From: CAZUMW01 sp964621615
GTDB taxonomy: Bacteria > Desulfobacterota > WTBG01 > CAIYCZ01 > CAIRTM01
NCBI GenBank assembly: GCA_964621615.1
Contig: CAZUMW010000002.1
Location: 1-64,000 of the forward strand
Direction of reading: 5' to 3'
DNA length: 64,000 nt
Position 1 is the first letter of the stretch. Every line of letters begins with the position of its first letter. Shown here one piece after another: positions 24,153 to 32,098 of this stretch. The notes under the pieces are model-generated. The model saw nothing but the letters and a program-made list of their open reading frames with translations, was not told where the DNA came from and made no database searches. Position numbers and translations under genes: made by a program.

Positions 24153-24473
24153 TTACAGATCTTCATCTTCCCTGCGCCGCTTCAGGTCCTGTATGATGAG
24201 GTCCTTGACCTGGGAGCACAGGCGGTCCGAGGACACCGTGCTGAAGCGCTCCTCTATTTCCTCACACAGCTGCTCCACCGATTTCTCGTCCCCGCCGGTT
24301 TCAAGCGGGCGGCCCTTAACCACAATTTTCTGTATATCAAGATCGTGAAGCTTCTCAATCAGAGCATCGTTCAGCTCGGTGCCTTCTCCCATGAGCACCA
24401 CGCCGGTATCGCGTGCGACCGGCTTGGCAAGCACCATGCCGGGCTGAGCTTTTGCAAGCGGTATTTTCTGCAT
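24153..24473 (-). CDS. Small signalling-operon protein of unknown function
   Basis: 106 residues. The first half (KIPLAKAQPGMVLAKPVARDTG..LMGEGTELNDALIEKL) is the small beta-domain often found fused in front of HD/HD-GYP proteins; here it is freestanding. The second half is charged and helical. AAGGA lies upstream of the ATG. It is first in the operon with HDOD and GGDEF genes and probably provides a binding partner for them. No catalytic residues are visible. Confidence 0.7.
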   Translation of the reverse strand: MQKIPLAKAQPGMVLAKPVARDTGVVLMGEGTELNDALIEKLHDLDIQKIVVKGRPLETGGDEKSVEQLCEEIEERFSTVSSDRLCSQVKDLIIQDLKRRREDEDL

Positions 24474-24817
24474 GGAGCGTCCTTACTGCTGCAGGTGAAT
24501 GTTGACAAGTATGCTTCGCGCAGGTCCCGACCCGGCCGGGAATTCTCTCAGTATATGCGCGCAATGCATTTGAAGCTTTTTGTGAAACCGCCCTGGTTTG
24601 CTTTTTGCGACCGTGTCAATCCTCGTTAATACAGTGCTGCCGCGAACGCGTGTGCGATCCCGCTTTCTGTATGGGTGACGGTACAGGCGGTATCTAAAAA
24701 ATAGCAGACATTGACGTCTAAATAAAGGAAAAAACTAATTATTGATTGCGGATTCGATTAGTGTTAAAAAGGTGTAATTATTTACTGTAAAGCAAACTCG
24801 AAACAAGGAGCATTATT
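24474..24817. other. Divergent regulatory gap before ilvC
   Basis: 344 bases between the minus-strand signalling operon and ilvC. I see no leader peptide rich in branched-chain codons and no attenuator hairpin. One weak sigma70-like pair lies toward ilvC (24742-24770). Nothing else is recognised. Confidence 0.4.
24742..24770 (+). promoter_or_regulatory. Possible ilvC promoter (weak)
   Basis: TTGATT (24742-24747), 17-base spacer, TAAAAA (24765-24770), 48 bases before the ilvC start. The -35 is fair, the -10 poor. Offered only as the best candidate in the gap. Confidence 0.3.
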
Positions 24818-25918
24818 ATGGCACGTATTGATTTCGGCGGCGTTACGGAAGACATTATAACCCGCAAAGAGTTCCCGATGTCAAAAGCGAAACGGATTCT
24901 GAAAAATGAAACAATCGCGGTCATCGGCTACGGCGTCCAGGGACCCGCACAGGCGCTGAATATGAAAGACAACGGGTTCAATGTGATCATCGGCCAGTCG
25001 AAAAAATTTAAAAAGGACTGGGACCGTGCGGTAAAAGACGGCTGGAAACCGGGCAAGACGCTGTTCGATATCGAAGAGGCTGCACAAAAGGGAACCATCA
25101 TTCAGATGCTGGTGTCAGATGCCGGACAGAAGGCCATATGGCCCGCAATAAAGAGATGCCTGAATCCCGGTGACTGCCTGTATTTCTCACACGGGTTCTC
25201 TATTGTATACAAGGAACAGACAAAAGTGATACCCCCTGAAGATGTGGACGTTGTCCTGGTAGCCCCGAAGGGCTCCGGCACATCGGTACGGAGGAACTTT
25301 CTTTCCGGTGCGGGGATCAACTCCAGCTTTGCCGTTGAGCAGGACGCAACCGGAAGGGCACGGGACCGCTCCCTCGCGCTTGGCATCGCCGTGGGGTCGG
25401 GGTATCTGTTCCCGACCACGTTTGAGCATGAGGTGTTCAGCGACCTGACCGGCGAGCGCGGGGTGCTGATGGGGGCGCTGGCCGGCGTTATGGAAGCCCA
25501 GTACGACGTGCTGCGCAAAAACGGGCACAGCCCAAGCGAAGCATTTAATGAAACCGTTGAAGAGCTGACCCAGAGCCTCATACGGCTGGTTGATGAAAAC
25601 GGTATGGACTGGATGTACTCGAACTGCTCGGCGACCGCACAGCGCGGGGCTCTTGACTGGAAGCCGAAATTCAAAAAAGCGGTTGCCCCGGTGTTTAAAG
25701 AGCTGTATCAGCGCGTGAAATCCGGCGCAGAAACCCGCCGCGTGCTCACTGCATGCGGCAAGGCAGACTACAGCGAACAGCTGGCAAAAGAGCTTGACAG
25801 GATCGGTAATTCTGAAATGTGGCAGGCCGGCAAGACCACCCGCTCGCTGCGCCCCAAGGCCACGGCGAAAAAGATTACCAAAGCCACAAAAGGCGTTGCC
25901 GGAAGAAAATCACGCTGA
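24818..25918 (+). CDS. ilvC: Ketol-acid reductoisomerase
   Basis: 366 residues. Catalyses the NAD(P)H-dependent rearrangement and reduction of acetolactate in valine, leucine and isoleucine synthesis. Rossmann loop IGYGVQGPAQALNMKDNG (about 36-53; GVQGP rather than the common GSQGH), HGFSI, and the metal-binding SDLTGERGVLMGALAG with FNETVEELTQ. AAGGAG precedes the ATG. The C-terminus ends in a Lys/Arg-rich tail (SLRPKATAKKITKATKG) beyond the usual fold. The sequence resembles the Bacteroidetes/plant-leaning subtype. No ilvB, ilvN, ilvD or leu genes are beside it, so the pathway is scattered or was partly acquired. A terminator follows. Confidence 0.95.
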   Translation: MARIDFGGVTEDIITRKEFPMSKAKRILKNETIAVIGYGVQGPAQALNMKDNGFNVIIGQSKKFKKDWDRAVKDGWKPGKTLFDIEEAAQKGTIIQMLVSDAGQKAIWPAIKRCLNPGDCLYFSHGFSIVYKEQTKVIPPEDVDVVLVAPKGSGTSVRRNFLSGAGINSSFAVEQDATGRARDRSLALGIAVGSGYLFPTTFEHEVFSDLTGERGVLMGALAGVMEAQYDVLRKNGHSPSEAFNETVEELTQSLIRLVDENGMDWMYSNCSATAQRGALDWKPKFKKAVAPVFKELYQRVKSGAETRRVLTACGKADYSEQLAKELDRIGNSEMWQAGKTTRSLRPKATAKKITKATKGVAGRKSR

Positions 25919-25942
25919 CGGCGTGAATGAAAAAACGCTTTT

Positions 25943-25981
25943 AAAAAAGCCCGGTACCGGATATGGTATCGGGCTTTTTTT
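25943..25981 (+). terminator. ilvC intrinsic terminator
   Basis: A-run, then GCCCGGTACC (25949-25958), loop GGATAT-type, GGTATCGGGC (25965-25974; one G-U pair) and T7. Located 25 bases after the ilvC stop. Confidence 0.85.
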
Positions 25982-26093
25982 GGGGGGATTTTTATAAAAA
26001 GTCTTTTTTGTCAAAGGAGAACTGGTTTTGGCTTTATCCTTGTTTAAAGTTAGCAGTTAGCTCCTGCCTTAATAACGGGAGGCTGGGTGGAAT

Positions 26094-27023
26094 TTAACGC
26101 CCGTAGTGGTGCACAGAGGGGTGTACGTGCTCGATCACAGACGGCGTGAATACCTGCTCTGCCGTGAGGTCGCAATCGATATAGCCCATCTGTTTTAACA
26201 CCGGAACAAAATCCATCGCGGAGGTGATATATTCGGCAGGCAGCGATGCGCAGTAGCGGGGGGAGACTCCGAACACCTCGACTATGAAATCCTCTTCTAC
26301 AACCTTGACGGCACTGGCAACAATGCCTGCAGCTTTTTGCGGATGGAGCCGTATGAGATTGCAGGCGTTTTCGTGAAGGTGCAGAAACTGCTCTACAGCG
26401 GCCGGCTGCTCTTTAAGCAGCTTTCTGGTAACCACAATGCCATAGCTGGGGTTAAACGGCCAGAGCGCGCGGGGAGGCACAGCAACCTGCATCCCGTACC
26501 ACCGCCGGGCGAGCACGGCAAGCGGCGGGGTGCCTGCCGCCGCGCTGATTTCACCCGCTGAAAGCGCCTCGGGCATGAGGTCGGCCCAGGGGTAGTTTAT
26601 CACATCGACCCGACCGGGGGCATGCTGCTGTATGAGAAAGCGGGCTATGACGTCGTGGATCGACCCCCGTGAGGGAGCGCCGACAGATTCCCCGTCACAG
26701 GAAGCCAGAAACGCTGCTGCGCTGCCCGCTGCCGGCGCGCCGGCGCGGATTCCGGGGGCAATCATCACGGTGCCCTCAGCGTGACCGCCGGCAATGCAGG
26801 TGAGCGGCAGCCCGCGCGCAATGCCTATCATTGCCGGAGGCAGGCCGATATAGCCAAGATCAACTCTTTGGGCGGCAAAGGCCTCTACCATTGCAGGGCC
26901 GGTGCCGAACAGATGCCACTGCGGGGCGATCCCCATCTCGCGCTCGATCCACTGCTCTGTCCTGATAATGTGTGACGTGTGATACATTGTAGACAGATAG
27001 CCGATACGAAGCTGCTGTATCAT
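26094..27023 (-). CDS. Substrate-binding-protein-like, no signal peptide (NMT1/THI5 type)
   Basis: 309 residues. It begins directly with a periplasmic-binding-fold strand (QLRIGYLSTMYHTSHI) and has the family's FGTGPAMVEAFAAQRVDLGYIGLPPAMIG and later WADLMPEALSAGEISA. The fold is that of nitrate/sulfonate/thiamine-precursor binding proteins. There is no signal peptide or lipobox and no ABC permease or ATPase gene nearby, so it may act in the cytoplasm as a sensor or enzyme, as noted for some methanogen and sulfate-reducer homologues. It starts 21 bases after the O-antigen-ligase gene, on the same strand. Confidence 0.75.
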   Translation of the reverse strand: MIQQLRIGYLSTMYHTSHIIRTEQWIEREMGIAPQWHLFGTGPAMVEAFAAQRVDLGYIGLPPAMIGIARGLPLTCIAGGHAEGTVMIAPGIRAGAPAAGSAAAFLASCDGESVGAPSRGSIHDVIARFLIQQHAPGRVDVINYPWADLMPEALSAGEISAAAGTPPLAVLARRWYGMQVAVPPRALWPFNPSYGIVVTRKLLKEQPAAVEQFLHLHENACNLIRLHPQKAAGIVASAVKVVEEDFIVEVFGVSPRYCASLPAEYITSAMDFVPVLKQMGYIDCDLTAEQVFTPSVIEHVHPSVHHYGR

Positions 27024-27044
27024 TGAATGCTCCTGTTAAAAACA

Positions 27045-29948
27045 CTATTCCGCGCCGTCTCCGAGCTCCTTTTTCAGGTCGGCAATGAATTTTTTCGCCA
27101 GCGCGGTGTCAATGAGCGGCGATGGGTTTTTCAGGGATTGCTCAAAATGGTGCAGCGCTTTTTCTTTTTCGCCCTGGTGGGCCAGAATTGTTGCCAGATT
27201 ATAGTGTGCCAGCGAATAGCGCGGATCACATTTGATGGTTTTTTCATACTCGGCTCTGGCGCTCTTGGCGTCGCCCCTGCGCAGGTATATTGTTCCCAGA
27301 TTAAAGCGCGCCCCGGCGAGCTTCGGGTTGATTGACAGCGCTGTTTTCAGCAGCTGTTCGGCAACGACGTCTTTTTTCTTTCTCAGCTGCAGCTGACCGA
27401 GCATGCTGTATGATTTTGCAAGCTTGGGGTTAAGGGACAGTGCCGTTTGAAGGGCGGTTTCAGCAGCTTTGTACTTGTGCATGTAATAATAGACGGCACC
27501 AATATTATGATATATCTCCCCGTTTTCGGGCTCCCCCTTGAGGGCAATGCGGTACTGCTCCAGCGCCTTTTCATACCGGTTGCTTTCCTGATAAATCGTG
27601 CCCAGCAGCATGTGGGCATCCACGGGGCCTGAGCCGGTTTGCACGGCGGGCAGTATGGTTTGTTCGGCTTTTTTAAAATCGCCCCGCTGCATATACAGGT
27701 GTGTCAGGAGCCGGCGCGCCTCATAAAGACCCGGGTTTGCGGCGATTGCATCGCTGTACTGCTGTATCGCCTCCTCAGCCTTTCCCCTGCTTCTGTACAG
27801 GTTTGCCAGGTTGTAATACGGCTCGGCATACGAGGGATCCAGCTCTATTGCTTTTTTATAGTGCTCAATCGCTTTGTCATGCTGCTTCAGGGAAAAGTAA
27901 ATAATACCGAGATTGTTATGCCCTTTTGCCGAATCAGGCTTTATTGTGAGAAATTTTTCAAAATATTTTTTTGCCTCCTCGTATTTGTTCAGCTTTAAAT
28001 AACAGTATCCTGTATTGAGCAAAGCGTTGATGTTGTTGGGGTGAATGCGGAATGATTTTTTGTACTGCTCAAGGGCTTTTCCATATTTGCCCATCATGAC
28101 ATAATTTCTGGCAAGAAGCGGCGTAATGTTGAAGTTCCATTTGTCAAATTTTTGAGCTTTTTTAAGAAATGCGTTCGCCTGTTTTATCTTTCCCTTGTCG
28201 CCGAGCCGCAGCGCCTGAACAAAATATGCATCGGACTGAACGATCCGGTAGAAGAAAAAAACCGAAAGGCTCATATACACGGCCACTGCTGCGGCAAGGC
28301 AGAGGCGCAGGGGCACATATACCCCGGGGCGCTCGATGGTAGCTGCTCTGTCAGCTCCCGGAACCGTTGACCGGTACAAAAAGCTCATCAGTGCGAAGTA
28401 GATAAACAGGTACAGGGGAGGAAGCGCACGCTCGAGCGGAAAGGTTACCATGGCAATCAGCACAAAGCAGACCACCCCCATGCAGATGAAAAGCGCCTTG
28501 AGCTTTGTATCGGGGGTGCCGTGCTTATATGTGCGGGCGAACATGAAGAAAAAGACAATAAAAAGCGCCGCGTAGGTGCAGAAGCCGGAAAACCCTGTTT
28601 CGGCGAGTATTTGCAGGTGATCATTATGCACTCTGTTGAGCTGCTTTCCTTCGCTGAAGCTCCAGTCAACCTCCACGGCCTGGTGATACGGCGGATACAT
28701 GATTCTGAAATTGCCCAGCCCGACCCCGAACAGAAAATTGTCCTTTACCATTTCAAGCGTATTCAGCCACCAGATGGTGCGCAGCTTCGCCGTCCCGCCC
28801 TTTCCGGGCATGCTTCCCTGCGGGAGCGCCCACAGCAGCGCCCCGGCGAGCATGAGCGCTATGCCGAAAGACAGAAACGCTTTTTTGCCGATGCGCTGAT
28901 CTATGCGCGCGGATATGCGGGGAATAAGATATGCAAGCACCAGCAGCGCTCCCGCCGCAGCTATCCACAGCGAGCCCAGCAGGGTTTTCATCAGAACGAA
29001 GAAAAAGTAGGCGAAGTTCAGCATTGAGCCGCCGATGGATACAATCCGCTCGGTAACTGTTTCATCAATCTGCAGAAGCTGTTTCACCGGCGGAAAGAAA
29101 AAGATCGCAGCGACGGCAGCAGCAGCAATGCAGAAGCCCCAGAACGCAAAGCTTTTTATTGATTTTCTGCTTTGGCCTGCAAAGGGGGGCAGCAGGAAAA
29201 ATATTGCCGCAGTGGCCAGGATCACGATCCCGGCTATTACCCATGCGGTTCTGGTCTGCGTGTAGAGCAAAAAAATAATTGAAAAGACCAGGCTGACGAT
29301 GCCGGTTGTTTTCATCCAGGCCCTGGGGGCCAGAAACACGGTGCCGATAATCAGCGGGAAAATGAGCGCAAGATACTGGGACGCCATGTTTCTGTTGGAA
29401 AAGGTGCTTCCCGGCCCCACCAGCTGGGGAACCCAGGTAATCCCGAACAGCTTTTGTGCGATACCGACTGCTGAGATCAGAAGGGCTGCAAGCACCGTAA
29501 TGAGCCATAGGTCCATGAGCTGCCGGTGGGAGTGCAGCGTGTTGAGCAAAAAGAAGTAAAAAAAGGCGGCGCACGCCCACTGCAGAAGAAAAAAGACGCC
29601 CTGATACGGGTTGTACGCATAGCCGGCAGACACAAGGCACAGCACATAAAAAAGGATTATCGGAGGGTTAAGGGGACATTTTTTCCAGGTGGCGGTGCCG
29701 CCCTTTCTGAAATACAGCAGCGCTGCTATCGACAGCAGTGATACACCCCACTGCAGAAAGGCCATTTTGGGGTTGTTGTCGTATTCACCGCCGATTCTGA
29801 AAAAAACAAGCGGCGCTACCCCAAGCAGATAAAGCGGCGCATACTCGAAAAAGCGGTCACACCACGATTGCGGCGACGGCTCTGCAGCTGCACCGGCAGC
29901 CGGAGCAGGGTGTGTTTGATTTTTTTGTTTTCTGGATTTCTTTTTCAT
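27045..29948 (-). CDS. O-antigen ligase-type membrane protein with C-terminal TPRs
   Basis: 967 residues. Residues about 35-590 carry a dozen or so hydrophobic segments, with the Wzy_C/WaaL loop region around FLFGVGLGNFRIMYPPYHQ and RVHNDHLQILAETG (conserved His). The last 370 residues are about ten TPR repeats (for example AYCYLKLNKYEEAKKYFEKF, GTIYFSL...AIEHYKKAIELDPSYAEPYYNLA). Such fusions polymerise or ligate surface glycans or glycosylate proteins at the outer face of the inner membrane. It starts six bases after the GT4 gene upstream, in the same operon. The N-terminal tail is Lys-rich and cytosolic. Confidence 0.85.
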   Translation of the reverse strand: MKKKSRKQKNQTHPAPAAGAAAEPSPQSWCDRFFEYAPLYLLGVAPLVFFRIGGEYDNNPKMAFLQWGVSLLSIAALLYFRKGGTATWKKCPLNPPIILFYVLCLVSAGYAYNPYQGVFFLLQWACAAFFYFFLLNTLHSHRQLMDLWLITVLAALLISAVGIAQKLFGITWVPQLVGPGSTFSNRNMASQYLALIFPLIIGTVFLAPRAWMKTTGIVSLVFSIIFLLYTQTRTAWVIAGIVILATAAIFFLLPPFAGQSRKSIKSFAFWGFCIAAAAVAAIFFFPPVKQLLQIDETVTERIVSIGGSMLNFAYFFFVLMKTLLGSLWIAAAGALLVLAYLIPRISARIDQRIGKKAFLSFGIALMLAGALLWALPQGSMPGKGGTAKLRTIWWLNTLEMVKDNFLFGVGLGNFRIMYPPYHQAVEVDWSFSEGKQLNRVHNDHLQILAETGFSGFCTYAALFIVFFFMFARTYKHGTPDTKLKALFICMGVVCFVLIAMVTFPLERALPPLYLFIYFALMSFLYRSTVPGADRAATIERPGVYVPLRLCLAAAVAVYMSLSVFFFYRIVQSDAYFVQALRLGDKGKIKQANAFLKKAQKFDKWNFNITPLLARNYVMMGKYGKALEQYKKSFRIHPNNINALLNTGYCYLKLNKYEEAKKYFEKFLTIKPDSAKGHNNLGIIYFSLKQHDKAIEHYKKAIELDPSYAEPYYNLANLYRSRGKAEEAIQQYSDAIAANPGLYEARRLLTHLYMQRGDFKKAEQTILPAVQTGSGPVDAHMLLGTIYQESNRYEKALEQYRIALKGEPENGEIYHNIGAVYYYMHKYKAAETALQTALSLNPKLAKSYSMLGQLQLRKKKDVVAEQLLKTALSINPKLAGARFNLGTIYLRRGDAKSARAEYEKTIKCDPRYSLAHYNLATILAHQGEKEKALHHFEQSLKNPSPLIDTALAKKFIADLKKELGDGAE

Positions 29949-29954
29949 GAATAG

Positions 29955-31079
29955 CTAATCCTTGTCAGCTGAAACCAGCGGTGCATACAGATTGTGTGTT
30001 TTTTCAACCATGGCCTGAACCGAAAAAAAATCCTTCCAGCGCCGGAAGCCTGCCAGACCGTAGCGCTCGCGCATATCGCTGTCAGCGGCAAGCGTTATGA
30101 TCGCGTCCGCGAGCTCCGCGGCATGACGGGGAGCCACCAGGATGCCCGAGGACCCGCATTCAACGAGCTCGGGTATTGCGCTTACCCGTGTGGCAATGAC
30201 CGGCTTTTTCATGGTCATTGCCTCGAGAATCGCAAGCCCGAACCCCTCCCACAGCGAGGGGTGGATAAATACATCGGCTGCGTTGAGTATGTCGGCGACA
30301 TCTGCTCTGAAGCCCGCAAAGCAGACAGCCGACTCCAGCTGCCTGTCTGTAACCTGCTTGTGCAGCTGCGCCCTGCACCCCCCATCTCCAACAATGAGCA
30401 GCTTTATATCGGAGCTATTGTGGCAGGCTTTCTCCATGGCGTCAATGAGATATCGGTGCCCCTTTTGTTCCACCAGGCGGGCTATGATACAGAAAACAAT
30501 GTCCTTATCGCCAAAGCCGAACTCGCGGCGAACCGCCTCTCGCGGGCGCGAGCTCTCAAGGGGAGCGCACCCGTAGTGAATCGTGCAGGCTTTTGAGGGC
30601 GGCACGTGTTCCACCTTCTGCACAAAGCGGCAGATCCAATCGGAAATGGCTATGATTCTTTCGGTTTTTCGATTTAAGGCGATATGCAGGGCGCGCAGCA
30701 GCGGGCGGTACCGAAAGGAGTCATCATTGTGTTTGGTTGACACTATGTGCCGAACTCCTGCGCACCATGCAGCTGTAATGCCGTACACATCGCCGTGTAT
30801 GAGATGCGAATGGACTATGGCGGGTTTTGTTTTTTTAAAAAAAGTGTATATGTAAAAAAAACAGGCCGGATCGAAATCAAAAGATATGGTCAGGTTATGC
30901 ACTTCCACCCCGCGGCGCTCAAGCAGCCTGATGTAATCGATCATCGGCTTTTTTTTCTCGGTGAGCAAAAGGCAGATAACGCGGCAGGTTTTATTCAGCT
31001 CAGGCAGCAGGGTTAGAAGGTGGTTTTCCGTGCCGTGGATTCCCGTTGCTTTTACTACATGAACAATGGTCGTTGACAT
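29955..31079 (-). CDS. GT4 family glycosyltransferase
   Basis: 374 residues. GT-B fold: an N-terminal glycine loop (KATGIHGTENHLL) and a C-terminal donor domain with IARLVEQKGHRYLIDAM, IVGDGG and the EX7E motif EGFGLAILE. It probably adds a sugar to a lipid-linked glycan in the cytoplasm. It is first in the operon with the O-antigen-ligase gene. ATG 31079 has no strong ribosome site but fits the start of the fold (TTIVHVVKATG). Confidence 0.9.
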   Translation of the reverse strand: MSTTIVHVVKATGIHGTENHLLTLLPELNKTCRVICLLLTEKKKPMIDYIRLLERRGVEVHNLTISFDFDPACFFYIYTFFKKTKPAIVHSHLIHGDVYGITAAWCAGVRHIVSTKHNDDSFRYRPLLRALHIALNRKTERIIAISDWICRFVQKVEHVPPSKACTIHYGCAPLESSRPREAVRREFGFGDKDIVFCIIARLVEQKGHRYLIDAMEKACHNSSDIKLLIVGDGGCRAQLHKQVTDRQLESAVCFAGFRADVADILNAADVFIHPSLWEGFGLAILEAMTMKKPVIATRVSAIPELVECGSSGILVAPRHAAELADAIITLAADSDMRERYGLAGFRRWKDFFSVQAMVEKTHNLYAPLVSADKD

Positions 31080-31365
31080 AATTAATTAGTGTTAATGTAC
31101 GTAACAGTGCCTGTCCACAAGCCGGATGTGTCGCCGTTGCTGAAAAGAAACTGGAACAAAAACAGGTAAGTATTTATAATAACATAATGAAACATGTTTT
31201 CAAAAATAATATAAAAAATACTTATCTCAACATTCTTTCTTTCGATATTAAATAAGCAGGCACGATGCGGAAGCCAATAATACGCACAATATCGAAATTT
31301 TAGCTTGCAGCCGCGGAGAAATTATCATATATTAATATATAAATTGAAATTATTACGAAACGGAC

Positions 31366-32064
31366 ATGCGCATGGTGCGTATACGGATGTGGATTACAGC
31401 TCTGTGCTGTGCCGGGCTTTTGACCGGAGCAGTGGGGGGAAGCGCCTTTTGCGGCGAGCTTTTCTCCGACCCTGAGGCTGAACAAGCCCCATCAGAGGCT
31501 GGGTCTTTTTATCACCGCACGCTTTCAGGTAAATATAACTTGCTTGAGGATGATTTTTCAGATGTGCCCCACCGCACATCACGATATGATTATATAAAAG
31601 AGTCCATAGAGGAAAACCGCCTGTTCAGCAGGCCCGATGGACCTGAATTCGCCCTGTTAAATGTACAGTTTGACAGCGGCAGACTGTATGTCAATGATTT
31701 TCAGACATTTTCCGGTTCCGCAAAGCAGAAAAGAGCCTTTGTGCAAAAAGCAGCCGGGCACCGCTTTTTTTACCGCCTGAAGTCCCGCAGCAACAAAACA
31801 GTCCTTGAGCAGCCGTTCGAGATACCGCTGAATCTGCACTATGATTTTATCAATCCGAACACCGGTACGCTTGCCGGAGGCATGCTCAAACGTGAGGAGG
31901 GTGACTTTGTTCTTAAAATACCGCTGAAGAACAAAGACGCCCAAAAAATTATATTTTACCGGGACAGAGCACCCCGGGTGTTTGATAAGAGCAGGCGGGC
32001 CGGAACCGAGCCGTTTGCCGGCGCGGAAAAGGCCCCGGACGTTATTGGTGAAGTGCAGTTTTAA
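31366..32064 (+). CDS. Secreted protein of unknown function beside the M64 peptidase
   Basis: 232 residues with a Sec signal (about 1-30, cleavage near SAFCG). The body is compact: LLNVQFDSGRLYVNDFQTFSGSAKQKRA suggests a beta-sandwich, and LNLHYDFINPNTG..GG lies in the middle. I do not recognise the family. It ends 35 bases before the M64-like metallopeptidase and is likely co-transcribed, possibly as its exported partner, chaperone or inhibitor. The AT-rich 286-base gap before it holds no visible gene. Confidence 0.65.
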   Translation: MRMVRIRMWITALCCAGLLTGAVGGSAFCGELFSDPEAEQAPSEAGSFYHRTLSGKYNLLEDDFSDVPHRTSRYDYIKESIEENRLFSRPDGPEFALLNVQFDSGRLYVNDFQTFSGSAKQKRAFVQKAAGHRFFYRLKSRSNKTVLEQPFEIPLNLHYDFINPNTGTLAGGMLKREEGDFVLKIPLKNKDAQKIIFYRDRAPRVFDKSRRAGTEPFAGAEKAPDVIGEVQF

Positions 32065-32098
32065 TAAGCGGCCGACAGCGAGATCCCCGGATGGAAAC

